From contig JAUVCV010000004.1 of NCBI GenBank assembly GCA_030595665.1, positions 1-64,000 on the forward strand: a stretch of 64,000 nucleotides of DNA, in the 5' to 3' direction. The translations under genes and the position numbers were made by a program. The notes below the pieces were generated by a model. It saw only the letters and a list, made by a program, of their open reading frames with translations, did not search any database and was not told where the DNA came from. The stretch is from Methanogenium sp. (GTDB lineage Archaea > Halobacteriota > Methanomicrobia > Methanomicrobiales > Methanomicrobiaceae). This document shows, piece after piece, positions 51,302 to 64,000 of the stretch; position 1 is the stretch's first letter; every line of letters starts with the position of its first letter.

Positions 51302-51660
51302 AAGAGTTGCAGGTCTCCTGTTATTTTGTCCAGATCATGTGAGAGTGCAGGACCAAGTCCGAGGGCAGTGACCGTTCCTGGTTCAACTTCCGTCCGACCC
51401 GCATCTGTGATGAGTGATGTGGCTATTCCTGCCATTTCTGCAGTGGTCTTTATTTCATACATGGCGCGGAGTGAAGGAACCTTTAGAACGACTTTCTTCA
51501 TCCCTTCGTTAAACCATTTTTTCTGAGTTATTTTATCGGATTTATCATATGCACCAACAGCAGCATGAGCGAGTTGTGCACACTTTTTTCCACAGCTCAT
51601 CTTCACATCACTGCGGATTATAAGGCATTGTTTCCATTTGAAATCAGATTCATCTTTCAT
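51298..51660 (-). CDS. pth2: Peptidyl-tRNA hydrolase, archaeal type (Pth2)
   Basis: Pth2 releases peptides from peptidyl-tRNA after premature release. The 120-residue protein begins MKDESDFKWKQCLIIRSDVK, followed by the active-site region GKKCAQLAHAAVGAY. The C-terminus carries LITDAGRTEVEPGTVTALGLGP. The open frame extends 54 codons upstream, but the ATG at 51660 gives the family length; the upstream part overlaps the divergent reductase promoter region. It is coupled to truD downstream. Confidence 0.93.
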   Translation of the reverse strand: MKDESDFKWKQCLIIRSDVKMSCGKKCAQLAHAAVGAYDKSDKITQKKWFNEGMKKVVLKVPSLRAMYEIKTTAEMAGIATSLITDAGRTEVEPGTVTALGLGPALSHDLDKITGDLQLL

Positions 51661-51770
51661 CGATACTGTAGTAATAATCTCTGGTGAGTAATATACCTCT
51701 TCACTCACCTGTTTCCCTGTTCTGAAATTTTTCAGATATATTATCCCTGATTCATGCCTATTGAATGTAG

Positions 51771-52928
51771 ATGTACGACGTGATTGTTGTCGGTGCAGGT
51801 CCCGCCGGGTCTGCAGCGGCACGATACTGTGCTACTTTGGGGCTCCGGGCACTTATTGTAGAAGAGCATGCATCAGTTGGGTATCCTGTCCAGTGTGCGG
51901 GTCTTTTGAGTACGAATGCATTTTCAGAGTGTAATGTTTCAGAGGATTCAGTTGTTCAGGTGGTGAGGGGTGCCACACTTCACTCATCAGAGGGATGTGA
52001 ACTGCATTTTGATGCAGGCAGGACCAAGGCGTATGTTGTGGACAGAGGTGCCCTTGACCGGGAGATGGCAGAGAATGCGGTGTCGGCCGGTGCTGATATC
52101 ATGCTCAAGACGTATGCATATGATATCCGGGACAATGTGCTCTATACGAAAGGTGTTGATGGGCATAGAGAAATTCCCTTTCGTCTGCTCATCGCTGCAG
52201 ACGGACCACGTAGTCCCATCAGAGGTATTCGCGGGATGAAACCACCTCTCCGGTTTTATTCCGGTGTTCAGGCAGACGTTCCGTATGAAATGGCTGCTGA
52301 CGTGGTTCATCTCTATCCGGATGCCTCGCCTGATTTTTTTGCCTACGCAATTCCTGCAGGAGAGGGCAGAGTGCGGGTGGGTCTTGCCGGTGGGGCTGAT
52401 GTGCAGAGTCGATTCTCTTCGTTTGTCCGCACATTCAGTGATTCATGCCTGCATCAGGTAACGGGCACAATTCCTATGGGGGTGATGCCACGGACATATG
52501 GTGCCCGGACACTGTTTGTTGGTGATGCAGCAGGATTTGCCAAACCTACTTCCGGGGGCGGTGTGTACACAGGGGTACGGTCATCACGACATGCAGCGGA
52601 TGTGGCCGCTGTTTGTTGTGAAGAGGACCGATTTGATGATTTTTCCCTGTCGTCATATGAATCTCTCTGGAGTAAAGATTTTGGGAAAGAACTCGAATTT
52701 GGCTACCATTTCCTTCAGATGCGGACAAATATTGCTGCAAAGGATATCAATGATATCTGCCGGGCACTGAACACGCCGGAGATAAAGCAGATGATTGTCG
52801 AATATGGTGATATGGACCGGCCAAAGGAACTGGTGCTCCGGTTACTGAAAAATCCAACATTCTTCAGGGTTGCACGTACGGTTGCAAAAGCTGAACTTCG
52901 TGGGTTGCTTTTTGGTGGCAGGCGATAG
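51771..52928 (+). CDS. Geranylgeranyl reductase family flavoprotein
   Basis: This is a 385-residue FAD-dependent reductase. It has the Rossmann motif VGAGPAGSAAARYCA at residues 7-21, a conserved YPVQCAGLL flavin/substrate segment, and GDAAGFAKPTSGGGVYTG in the second half. The family saturates the double bonds of geranylgeranyl chains in archaeal ether lipids (digeranylgeranylglycerophospholipid reductase); some members act on menaquinone or chlorophyll side chains. Paralogues are common, so the substrate here is unproven. It diverges from pth2 across 110 bases. Confidence 0.87.
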   Translation: MYDVIVVGAGPAGSAAARYCATLGLRALIVEEHASVGYPVQCAGLLSTNAFSECNVSEDSVVQVVRGATLHSSEGCELHFDAGRTKAYVVDRGALDREMAENAVSAGADIMLKTYAYDIRDNVLYTKGVDGHREIPFRLLIAADGPRSPIRGIRGMKPPLRFYSGVQADVPYEMAADVVHLYPDASPDFFAYAIPAGEGRVRVGLAGGADVQSRFSSFVRTFSDSCLHQVTGTIPMGVMPRTYGARTLFVGDAAGFAKPTSGGGVYTGVRSSRHAADVAAVCCEEDRFDDFSLSSYESLWSKDFGKELEFGYHFLQMRTNIAAKDINDICRALNTPEIKQMIVEYGDMDRPKELVLRLLKNPTFFRVARTVAKAELRGLLFGGRR

Positions 52929-53022
52929 AAGATGGATTGTTTTGATTTTCTGTATTGTTAACCGAAAATTAATCAGAGATTCAGGGCACCCTTTTTTTAT
53001 GTATAAGAGATGAGTAAATTCT

Positions 53023-53331
53023 ATGGAGAGTCAGTTTGGACGTGGATTTATTATCAATATCACGATGATTGCAAAGCATTTTTCTCTTCCTCCGGAACAG
53101 GCATGGCCGGGTGTTAAAGATCATCTGACAGAGATGCAGGTGCCGGAACAGTTTCTTGGAACTGAAGTTGAAGAACTGGTGACAATGCTCCGGAAAAAAA
53201 TAATGTGGCATCAGATTGGTACTATGGATAAGGAGGAGGCGGAATTGGTGATACGTGTTCTCCGGAGACTTTTGGTTGCAATTGACCGGAATCTCGGCAT
53301 TCCGGATCCTCATGTCGGAAAATATGACTGA
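53023..53331 (+). CDS. Conserved hypothetical protein, 102 residues
   Basis: I do not recognise this protein beyond the impression that it is conserved in Methanomicrobiales. It is soluble and probably helical: no signal peptide, no cysteines, an amphipathic middle (HLTEMQVPEQFLGTEVEEL) and a C-terminal helix rich in Arg and Leu. The start ATG lies in an AT-rich, weakly purine-containing context. It sits alone between the geranylgeranyl reductase and gyrB. A role linked to gyrase cannot be inferred from position alone, because the intervening region carries a separate promoter. Confidence 0.6.
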   Translation: MESQFGRGFIINITMIAKHFSLPPEQAWPGVKDHLTEMQVPEQFLGTEVEELVTMLRKKIMWHQIGTMDKEEAELVIRVLRRLLVAIDRNLGIPDPHVGKYD

Positions 53332-53362
53332 TAGTGTGAAACAGGAACTCAGCAATCATTAA

Positions 53363-53391
53363 AGGCTTAAAAAGCCTATATTATAATAATT
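53363..53391 (+). promoter_or_regulatory. gyrBA promoter with adjacent inverted repeat
   Basis: AGGCTTAAAAAGCCT (53363-53377) is a perfect 6+3+6 palindrome. It runs directly into TATATTATAATAATTAAT, the best TATA-like block upstream of gyrB. The palindrome lies where a BRE or operator would be. Confidence 0.45.
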
Positions 53392-53497
53392 AATTTCATT
53401 GACATTTTTGATTCTGTCAGAGCGGAGGTATTAGTGGTAATTATGGAAGAATTGACCTATTTGTTTAAATTAAATACAATTTTCAGGAGTATTCTGA

Positions 53498-57905
<4,408 letters not shown>

Positions 57906-57909
57906 TTAA

Positions 57910-58749
57910 TTATTTTTTTTTCTGACTGCAGTATAGTGCCAGACTGACAATTCCTATGCATATAATGGGAATGATTGGGGATATAGGCGTGGATGTTTCA
58001 GATGGTGAAGTGCTCGCTGAAGGATAGAGATTTGCACTGATTTTTTCCTTTTCATTAATACTCACATCAACACTCGCGTCCCATTCCTGGTATCCTTCCA
58101 GTTTCAGGGTGATGTGGTAATTGCCGGGGCCGAGTTCCCGAATAATGAGGGGGGTGTAACCCTTAAATTCCTCGTTGATGTATATTTCGGCATTTGACGG
58201 TGTGGACTGAATATTGATTGAACCGTCATAGGGAATTTCACGTGTCTCCATTTGTGCTTTGATTGTGACCGTTTTTCCCTTTACAATTTCAATCTCACTG
58301 TTCCAGTCATAATATCCATCCTGTTTCAATGATATGGGGTGTGTTCCTGTTGGAATGTCACTGATGGTTTTGGGTGAAATGCCAACATAATTATCATCAA
58401 GGTAGATGGTTGCTCCGGCAGGAACAGATGAAATATCTGCATTTCCTTTGTACGGTATCAGGGTAGCAGAAATGGATGTGGTTTCACTGGGTTTAACAAC
58501 CAGCGTGCCAAGCCATGAAATATATCCCTCTTTTCTCAATTCAATGGCATATGATCCGGCTGCGTAACGTCCGGTCAGGTCGATGGGGGTATCTCCTTTG
58601 TATGTACCTCCAATATACACTTCTGCCCCGCTGGGGGACGATGAGATGAGTATGGTGGGTGGGGCTGCTGCTACAAATCCTACGATAAAACAGAGTGCAA
58701 TAAGAAGGCAGACCAGTTTTCCCAGGCGATGTCTGGATGAGAATGTCAT
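57910..58749 (-). CDS. Secreted/anchored protein with three PEGA domains
   Basis: The 279-residue protein has an N-terminal signal peptide (basic MTFSSRHRLGK, then a hydrophobic LVCLLIALCFIVGFVAAA). Three PEGA-type repeats follow, each of about 70 residues, with motifs SSPSGAEVYIGGTYKGDTP, SVPAGATIYLDDNYVG and STPSNAEIYINEEFKGYTP. A Ser/Thr/Pro-rich linker and a C-terminal membrane segment with a KKK end complete it. PEGA domains occur in S-layer-linked surface proteins. The ATG at 58749 fits the signal peptide better than a GTG 14 codons earlier. The A/T tract at its end also serves the convergent gyrA. Confidence 0.85.
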   Translation of the reverse strand: MTFSSRHRLGKLVCLLIALCFIVGFVAAAPPTILISSSPSGAEVYIGGTYKGDTPIDLTGRYAAGSYAIELRKEGYISWLGTLVVKPSETTSISATLIPYKGNADISSVPAGATIYLDDNYVGISPKTISDIPTGTHPISLKQDGYYDWNSEIEIVKGKTVTIKAQMETREIPYDGSINIQSTPSNAEIYINEEFKGYTPLIIRELGPGNYHITLKLEGYQEWDASVDVSINEKEKISANLYPSASTSPSETSTPISPIIPIICIGIVSLALYCSQKKK

Positions 58750-59016
58750 ATCAGATGCTTTTGCTGGACAGGAATATATGTTCTTTCCCACCCCCCGGTG
58801 ACCTAAAATTACGTATGAGATGAGTCCTCATGGATCTTTAAGGACCGGGAGATGGCAGCAACCAGTACTTATCGAATGATTGTGAGAAAAAGAGTCAGGA
58901 GAACGTATATACCGTTGTCTGTAGTGTTATCGGCACCTGAAATGTGTGTTCTGTTGTCAGGGAAGGATGTACAACAAAAATGCGTTTAAAAAAAGAGAGA
59001 GAAAAATGAAATAATG

Positions 59017-59280
59017 TTAGTCCAGTGGGATAGTCTCTAACTGAGAGACCAGTTCCCAGATTCGTGTACGGGCATGGACCGGCATATTCGGATCATTACT
59101 GACTTCATCAATAATGGATATTGCAGTTGCTGCACGCAGCCCAAGTGCCTCCGATTCATTTGTGAGCACTTGGTAGGTGTCGTTTGCGACTCTTCTGATG
59201 TTGCGTGGTATCGTATTATCTTCCATCATATGTTGCAGCATCATTACACAGTTTTTGATTGTTACTTCCGGGTCACCCAT
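59017..59280 (-). CDS. UPF0147 family protein
   Basis: This is an 87-residue helical archaeal protein of the UPF0147 family, function unknown. It contains the family segment [22 protein letters not shown] and a C-terminal [21 protein letters not shown]. An open frame extends 37 codons upstream, but the ATG at 59280 has AAGGTGG six to ten bases ahead and gives the family length. It diverges from the gene at 59351 across a 70-base promoter region. Confidence 0.88.
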   Translation of the reverse strand: MGDPEVTIKNCVMMLQHMMEDNTIPRNIRRVANDTYQVLTNESEALGLRAATAISIIDEVSNDPNMPVHARTRIWELVSQLETIPLD

Positions 59281-59350
59281 AATTCCACCTTGGCAGTATA
59301 TGTTTTTGTAATAGCATATATAAGATATTTGAGAAACCGGAGTATACCAG

Positions 59351-59716
59351 ATGAAAACTGAAGATGAAATTATGGCGTCGTATCTGCTCACCGGAGGGAG
59401 GATGCTTTCTGTTACTTGTGAAGATTGTGGGGCACCTTTGTTTGAGACTGAAGGAAAACAATGTTGTGTCGTTTGTAAGGAACTGGGTAAACCAGGGGTT
59501 TCAGGAGATAATAAGCCGGAAATACCTGTTGTCCGGGAATCTCCCGTTCAGGACAAAAATCCCGAATTACCTGTATCTGTCATTGAATCTCTGGAATGTG
59601 CACTCTGTGCACTGTGCAAAAAAGCAATGGATGCGCCACGGTCTGAAGATGCAAAATTGTATATGGATGCGGTGCGCGCGGGAACTGATGCCCTGCAGGT
59701 GCTAAAAAATAGTTGA
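59351..59716 (+). CDS. Sjogren's syndrome/scleroderma autoantigen p27-like zinc protein
   Basis: A 121-residue protein whose N-terminal half shows the autoantigen p27 (SSSCA1) pattern: [34 protein letters not shown], a zinc ribbon using the paired cysteines. A Pro-rich linker and a cysteine-containing helical end ([11 protein letters not shown]) follow. The family is found in archaea and eukaryotes; the archaeal function is unknown. Transcribed divergently from the UPF0147 gene and convergently with hef. Confidence 0.82.
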   Translation: MKTEDEIMASYLLTGGRMLSVTCEDCGAPLFETEGKQCCVVCKELGKPGVSGDNKPEIPVVRESPVQDKNPELPVSVIESLECALCALCKKAMDAPRSEDAKLYMDAVRAGTDALQVLKNS

Positions 59717-59723
59717 ATCGGTA

Positions 59724-62012
59724 TTAATATTTTTTACCGGAGAGTGTGTTTATCACTCCCGATATTTTTTTGCCGATTCCCTCAACACTTCTGAGTTCCT
59801 CTTCTGATGCAGCAATTACTGCGGAAAGTGTCCCAAAGTGTTCAAGCAGGCTGCGGGCCTGATGGGGGCCAATCCCCGGAAAAGATGACAGAATATACTC
59901 AAGTTGTTCCCGTTCTGACTGGTATGATTTATGATGATGCATTGACGGCCGGCCGGATGATTCACCAAGTTCACGGTTCATGAGAACATACAGCATTTCA
60001 GCAGTCTCTTCAGGTCCTGTTACCATGAATACTGAAACGCCAAACTGAACACTGATTGCAGCAAGGGCGCCGCGTATGGCATTGGGTGCAATATTTCTCT
60101 GTGCATAGAGATCGGTTCCTTCGATAATCAGCACCGGATGTTCACAGGAATCTGCCATCCGTTTAATCTGTCCAATCAAATCGCGTTCAACGAGCGTATC
60201 AACAAAGTCCCGTGCCGTTTTTCTCTCAACGAGCATCTGGTTCCCGATGGCATAATCGCCATAGAGAAGCCGGGTGATCTCAAGGTTGACTGAATTATTT
60301 TTATGGAGCCATTCTACCACAGCAGACGATGTCTCCCGGTCATCAGCGATGATTTTTTTTTCCGGTTCACAATCTTCATCACTGCCTGTCTTCTCCGGTT
60401 CAGAATCAAAGTCAATGATACTCATCTGCTGTTTTCTCTCTTCTGATAGTGAGTGGCTGTGAAGGGGCACGTTTTTCAGTGAGGAAATGCCTTTCTGCAT
60501 CGATTTCTCCCGTGCCCGGCTGATCCACCGGTTGGTCTCATCGGCGGTTCCTTTGGTAACAAGAACAATGATACTGCCTGCGCCATGCCGGCCTGTTCTG
60601 CCTTTTCGCTGGATGCTGCGGATTTCTGATGGAACGGTCTCATAGAATATCACCAGGTCGGTGGAAGGAACATCCAGTCCTTCTTCACCGACGGATGTTG
60701 CGACAAGCACTCTAAATGCCCCTTCCCGGAATTGGGCAAGGGTCGCAAGCTGCTTTTTTTGTGACAATCCTTTCTCTGAATCGCGGTTTGCCTGTCCAAC
60801 AAAGCGGTGGCTTTCAATTCCTGCGGTGGCAAGCTTTTTTACGATAAGATTGACCGTATCACGGAATGTAGCAAAGATGATAATTCTGCTGTCCGGGGAT
60901 TCGGTAAGCTTTTTGTGCACGATTTTTGCAATATATTCCGTTTTTTGCAGAAGTTCTTCCTGCCATCCCTGTGCCTGGGAAACCACCTCCTGGAACTGTG
61001 AATCCTGTGAGAGGCGAATGCTTGCCTTTGATGCCTTTGGATCTGTTGCTTCAGTCTGAAGTTTGAAGAGATATTGTTTGAGTCCTTCACTTCCCTGGGT
61101 TTCAGCAAGAGAGATGGCATGGCGGAGTTTCATGCACTCTGCGTGAATGGATGCGCCGATAAATCCTGACTGATCCCGCTCTTTGATGCGTGCCTGCACT
61201 TGTGCTGATATGGCGTTCATCGCCTTCATCGATAATTTTTCCGGCGGGGGTACGGTAAATCCAAAGTCTGAAAGCATTGAGAGACGTGACGCAAGAAGCT
61301 GTTTTAATGTTTTAATGACAATTTCAAGTTCTTTCGGTAATGGGATGGGAATATGAATGATTTCACGTTCATAGATGTAGGGTTTTACGTCAGCGTCTGT
61401 TTCCGTACGGCTTTCAATTCTTCCCACCATCAGGTTTTCACATATTTCCTGAACTTTCAGCTGGTTACTGCCGGGGGAAGCCGTCATTGCAAGAAGAAGG
61501 GGATTTTCTGCCTGTCTAATGTATTCCTGTGCGATGAATACGTATGCATAGTTGCCGACTGCCCGGTGGCATTCATCCACGATTAACAGAGAGACGTCAT
61601 TGAGGTGGTATCTGCCGGCGAGGCAGTCATTTCTTATTACCTGGGGTGTTGCAAAGATGCAGGTTGCGTTCTGCCAGAGTTTTATCCGTTTTTTGTTTGG
61701 TGTTGCCCCGGTGAACATCGCGAACCGATCCGGACTATTCTCCGCCCCCTCCGCATCATTAATCCGGAGACATTTTGAAAAAAACTGATAATGCTGCTCA
61801 ACGAGCGGTTTTGTCGGAGCCAGCATAACGACCTTGCCGCCTGCATTCAGGAGGCGTGACGCTGTTACAATCAATGCAATGGCAGTCTTGCCAAGGCCTG
61901 TTGGCAGGACAACCATTGAATTTTCCTGCAGGACTGCTGCTGCTATGGAAAGTTGATAATCGCGCTTTTCAATAGATTCGGGTTTGATAAAAGAATGTGA
62001 TAGGTAATTCAT
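59724..62012 (-). CDS. hef: Hef helicase/nuclease
   Basis: Hef is an archaeal XPF/FANCM-type protein that processes stalled replication forks. The 762-residue protein has an N-terminal superfamily 2 helicase with Walker A PTGLGKTA (37-44) and the DEAH-type motif IVDECHRA. The helicase C domain contains RKGRTGRHGAG. A C-terminal ERCC4 nuclease has ADDRETSS and ERKTARDF. A helix-hairpin-helix pair at the end contains SFPGIGPHQARSLLEHFG. Overlaps glyS by four bases, so it is co-transcribed with it. Confidence 0.94.
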   Translation of the reverse strand: MNYLSHSFIKPESIEKRDYQLSIAAAVLQENSMVVLPTGLGKTAIALIVTASRLLNAGGKVVMLAPTKPLVEQHYQFFSKCLRINDAEGAENSPDRFAMFTGATPNKKRIKLWQNATCIFATPQVIRNDCLAGRYHLNDVSLLIVDECHRAVGNYAYVFIAQEYIRQAENPLLLAMTASPGSNQLKVQEICENLMVGRIESRTETDADVKPYIYEREIIHIPIPLPKELEIVIKTLKQLLASRLSMLSDFGFTVPPPEKLSMKAMNAISAQVQARIKERDQSGFIGASIHAECMKLRHAISLAETQGSEGLKQYLFKLQTEATDPKASKASIRLSQDSQFQEVVSQAQGWQEELLQKTEYIAKIVHKKLTESPDSRIIIFATFRDTVNLIVKKLATAGIESHRFVGQANRDSEKGLSQKKQLATLAQFREGAFRVLVATSVGEEGLDVPSTDLVIFYETVPSEIRSIQRKGRTGRHGAGSIIVLVTKGTADETNRWISRAREKSMQKGISSLKNVPLHSHSLSEERKQQMSIIDFDSEPEKTGSDEDCEPEKKIIADDRETSSAVVEWLHKNNSVNLEITRLLYGDYAIGNQMLVERKTARDFVDTLVERDLIGQIKRMADSCEHPVLIIEGTDLYAQRNIAPNAIRGALAAISVQFGVSVFMVTGPEETAEMLYVLMNRELGESSGRPSMHHHKSYQSEREQLEYILSSFPGIGPHQARSLLEHFGTLSAVIAASEEELRSVEGIGKKISGVINTLSGKKY

Positions 62013-63736
62013 ATCTTACTGCCCGCTTCTGAGAACGGCAGGGTTCCATGAATCAGACGGGTGAGAGTTTCCGGCACAAGGGTGACGGGAAGACGTACCT
62101 GTTGCATGCTGTCTCTGTCACGCAGGGTAACGGTGTTGTCCTCTAGTGAATCGTAGTCAATGGTTATTGTGTACGGCGTGCCGATCTCGTCCTGGCGCCG
62201 GTATCTCCTTCCGATAGCTCCGTTATCATCATATTGTGAGAGGATTCCGTGTTTTTGAATATCAATTGAGAGTGTCCGTGCAATGGTGTCAAGTCCGTCC
62301 TTGTTCATTAACGGAAATACTGCGGCCTGTACTGGTGCAACAGCAGGGTTCAGGTGGAGAACTTTCCTGATTTCTCCATCAACATCCTCTTCTTCATATG
62401 AATGTTCGAGGGTGCAGTAGAGGATACGGTCGATTCCATAGGATGGTTCGACAACGTGCGGCATTACTTCTTCCCCGCGGACCTCAATCGTTTCTTCACG
62501 AATCTGGTAGAGTTCCGGTGGGATAAATATCTCTTTGCCGTCAAGGGTAATGGTTGCACCATCCGGGCCGGGTGCAGAGTATTTCAGTGCGTCTGCGACA
62601 GCCTTTGCTTTTTCCCGGTACTGTGGGCCCAGTGCACCCATGTTGGGCACAACGATTCTGCGGTTTTCGCGCCGGACGTTTTCATACGGAATAAATACCG
62701 TGAAATTGTCTCCGCTCCCTTTTGCATGAGCCTTCAGGTCATAATCAGTACGGTCAGCAATACCTACTGTTTCAACCCAGCCAAAACGCCCTGAAAATAT
62801 TTCTGCATCCCAGCAGTCCAGAGCATAATGAGCACATTCTGTCGGAAGGTGCTGCCGGAAACGAAGTTTATCGCCGTTGATACCTACCTTCATCAAAAAT
62901 TCATGAGTCAGGGCAATATAATATGCCACATATTCATTTGCGACAAGCCCTGAATCAACCGCTTCACGCATAGAGACAGTGATGGGTTTGATGTCCTGCA
63001 TCTGCTGTGTCTGTCCCCACAGAGGAATAGAGTAGTCCGCATACCGGCTGAAATCAGGATGCTCCTTGTGGTCGGGATGGATGAAAATTTCTGCCTCTGC
63101 CTGGGTAAATTCACGAAGGCGAATCATTCCCTGTCGTGGAGATATTTCATTCCGGTAGGATTTGCCTACCTGAACTGCACCAAAGGGTAATTTATCCCGG
63201 TAAAATCGTGCCAGCCGATTGAAATCGGTAAAAATTCCCTGTGCTGTTTCCGGGCGCAGATATCCTTTTCTCTGTGAACCAGGACCAATAGTGGTCTGAA
63301 ACATCAGGTTGAAGTAGAATACCGCTGCGTTTTCAATTTTTTCACCGCATGACGGACAGGGAAGACCATTAATAATATCCGCAAGTGCTTCCGGACTTAA
63401 GGTGTCTGCATTGGCAGTCCCATGCTCTTCTGCGATGTGATCGGCCCGGCTATACTCTTTGCAGGAGGGGCACTGATACATTTTATCTGCAAATCCTTTG
63501 ACATGACCGGAGGCAACGTAAATCGATTCAACACCGATGGTCGGTGCTTCAATTTCATAATATCCCTCACGGATGATATAAAAATCCCGCCAGATATTTT
63601 CGATTTTCCGTTTCAGCATTGCCCCGAGGGGACCATAATCAATGAATCCGGCTACAGCCCCATAGCATTCTGAAGACGGCCAGACAAAGCCCCGCCTTCG
63701 TGCAAGTTCCATTACATTATCGTAGATATCGCCCAT
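62009..63736 (-). CDS. glyS: Glycyl-tRNA synthetase
   Basis: This class II enzyme charges tRNA-Gly and is of the archaeal/eukaryal dimeric type. The 575-residue protein shows RRGFVWPSSECYGAVAGFIDYGPLG at the start, and a zinc-type cysteine set (CPSCKEY and CPSCGEK). Motif 2 includes SYRNEISPRQGMIRLREFTQAE, and motif 3 is HVVEPSYGIDRILY. The C-terminal anticodon-binding domain starts near VAPVQAAVFP. It heads a two-gene unit with hef. Confidence 0.95.
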   Translation of the reverse strand: MGDIYDNVMELARRRGFVWPSSECYGAVAGFIDYGPLGAMLKRKIENIWRDFYIIREGYYEIEAPTIGVESIYVASGHVKGFADKMYQCPSCKEYSRADHIAEEHGTANADTLSPEALADIINGLPCPSCGEKIENAAVFYFNLMFQTTIGPGSQRKGYLRPETAQGIFTDFNRLARFYRDKLPFGAVQVGKSYRNEISPRQGMIRLREFTQAEAEIFIHPDHKEHPDFSRYADYSIPLWGQTQQMQDIKPITVSMREAVDSGLVANEYVAYYIALTHEFLMKVGINGDKLRFRQHLPTECAHYALDCWDAEIFSGRFGWVETVGIADRTDYDLKAHAKGSGDNFTVFIPYENVRRENRRIVVPNMGALGPQYREKAKAVADALKYSAPGPDGATITLDGKEIFIPPELYQIREETIEVRGEEVMPHVVEPSYGIDRILYCTLEHSYEEEDVDGEIRKVLHLNPAVAPVQAAVFPLMNKDGLDTIARTLSIDIQKHGILSQYDDNGAIGRRYRRQDEIGTPYTITIDYDSLEDNTVTLRDRDSMQQVRLPVTLVPETLTRLIHGTLPFSEAGSKI

Positions 63737-63833
63737 TCTGGATCACTGCTTTCCTCTATATCTCTATATCTCTACGCGTGATTATAAAACATATTTTAAC
63801 GAGCGCTAAATGTAATCCGGCATGGAAGAGAAG

Positions 63834-63843
63834 CTTTATATCC
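63834..63843 (+). promoter_or_regulatory. TATA-like box before the last gene
   Basis: CTTTATATCC lies about 40 bases upstream of the ATG at 63882. It is preceded by the purine-rich GGAAGAGAA that could act as BRE. It is the best TATA-type match between glyS and the last gene. Confidence 0.4.
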
Positions 63844-63881
63844 TAGAGTCTACATTATAAAGCAGATTCCGGTGATTGCGT

Positions 63882-64000
63882 ATGCGGGAAAGCAAGACTA
63901 AGAAACAGGCAAGAATGAACCAGCGCAAAAAGGAGCTTCTTGACCTGTTTACAGACATTACCAACAAGACAACCATTGTTGAACCAATGAGGAAAATCCA
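63882..64000 (+). CDS. Unidentified protein, 5' end only
   Basis: Only the first 39 codons are in the window, so no function can be assigned. The visible part is strongly basic and hydrophilic at the start (MRESKTKKQARMNQRKKE). It then forms an ELLDLFTDITNKTTIVEP segment that looks like the beginning of a helical domain. GGTGAT lies five to ten bases ahead of the ATG, supporting the start. Transcription diverges from glyS. Confidence 0.6.
   Translation, partial: MRESKTKKQARMNQRKKELLDLFTDITNKTTIVEPMRKI

Overview
The window is chromosomal DNA of a hydrogenotrophic methanogen of the order Methanomicrobiales (family not resolvable by eye). The evidence is archaeal throughout: archaeal-type PEP carboxylase, class I lysyl-tRNA synthetase, diphthine and deoxyhypusine synthases, TBP, transcription factor S, RNA polymerase subunits D, N and K, the mevalonate/isopentenyl-phosphate-kinase lipid route, archaeosortase and a Hef nuclease, together with a bacterial-type DNA gyrase. 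GC content looks moderate (mid 40s percent).

Region 1-4.8 kb is low in genes and rich in relics. It opens inside a 5S rRNA gene and carries archaeal PEP carboxylase, a hypothetical gene, a degraded minus-strand gene that looks LysR-like, a tRNA-Cys and a second, identical 5S rRNA gene. Both 5S genes are followed by tandem degenerate copies of their own 3' half. Region 4.8-11.4 kb holds a membrane flippase-like protein, a DUF357 protein, Dph5, a catalytically degenerate cis-prenyltransferase convergent with the canonical enzyme, a radical SAM protein and LysS. The last three overlap as one operon.

Region 11.5-18.8 kb is a surface-structure operon: two type IV pilin-like proteins and a 1,759-residue pilin-anchored adhesin with six PKD, two PA14 and two LamG-like modules. 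Next come a minus-strand GTPase/DUF2073/Zn-ribbon trio, four consecutive CBS-domain genes and deoxyhypusine synthase (19-25 kb).

Region 25-31 kb is the conserved archaeal ribosomal/RNA polymerase operon (tRNA-Ser, S13, S4, S11, RpoD, L18e, L13, S9, RpoN, tRNA-Pro, RpoK, enolase, S2). It runs into a MEMO-family gene and the isoprenoid cluster (mevalonate kinase, isopentenyl phosphate kinase, type 2 IPP isomerase, RNase J, prenyl diphosphate synthase, GltX). These genes supply C5 units and polyprenyl diphosphates for archaeal lipids. The cis-prenyltransferase and geranylgeranyl reductase elsewhere in the window belong to the same theme.

Region 38.7-46.8 kb has a SelB-like protein with a degenerate G domain, a tandem intergenic repeat next to what looks like a relic of the 3' end of 23S rRNA, RpiA, a small winged-helix regulator, a TBP with an unusual 12-residue repeat extension, and divergent AMP-forming and ADP-forming acetyl-CoA synthetases sharing an inverted repeat. 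The remainder (46.9-64 kb) contains archaeosortase convergent with a CDP-alcohol phosphatidyltransferase, riboflavin/F420-pathway reductase, SppA, TruD, Pth2, geranylgeranyl reductase, gyrBA, a PEGA-domain surface protein, two small conserved archaeal proteins, Hef, GlyS and the start of an unidentified gene.

No CRISPR array, intact insertion sequence, prophage or defence island was seen. The most interesting points are the split-looking cis-prenyltransferase pair, the pilin-anchored adhesin, the TBP repeat extension, the G-domain-dead SelB-like factor and the rRNA-derived repeats. All calls rest on reading the sequence; no database search was run.
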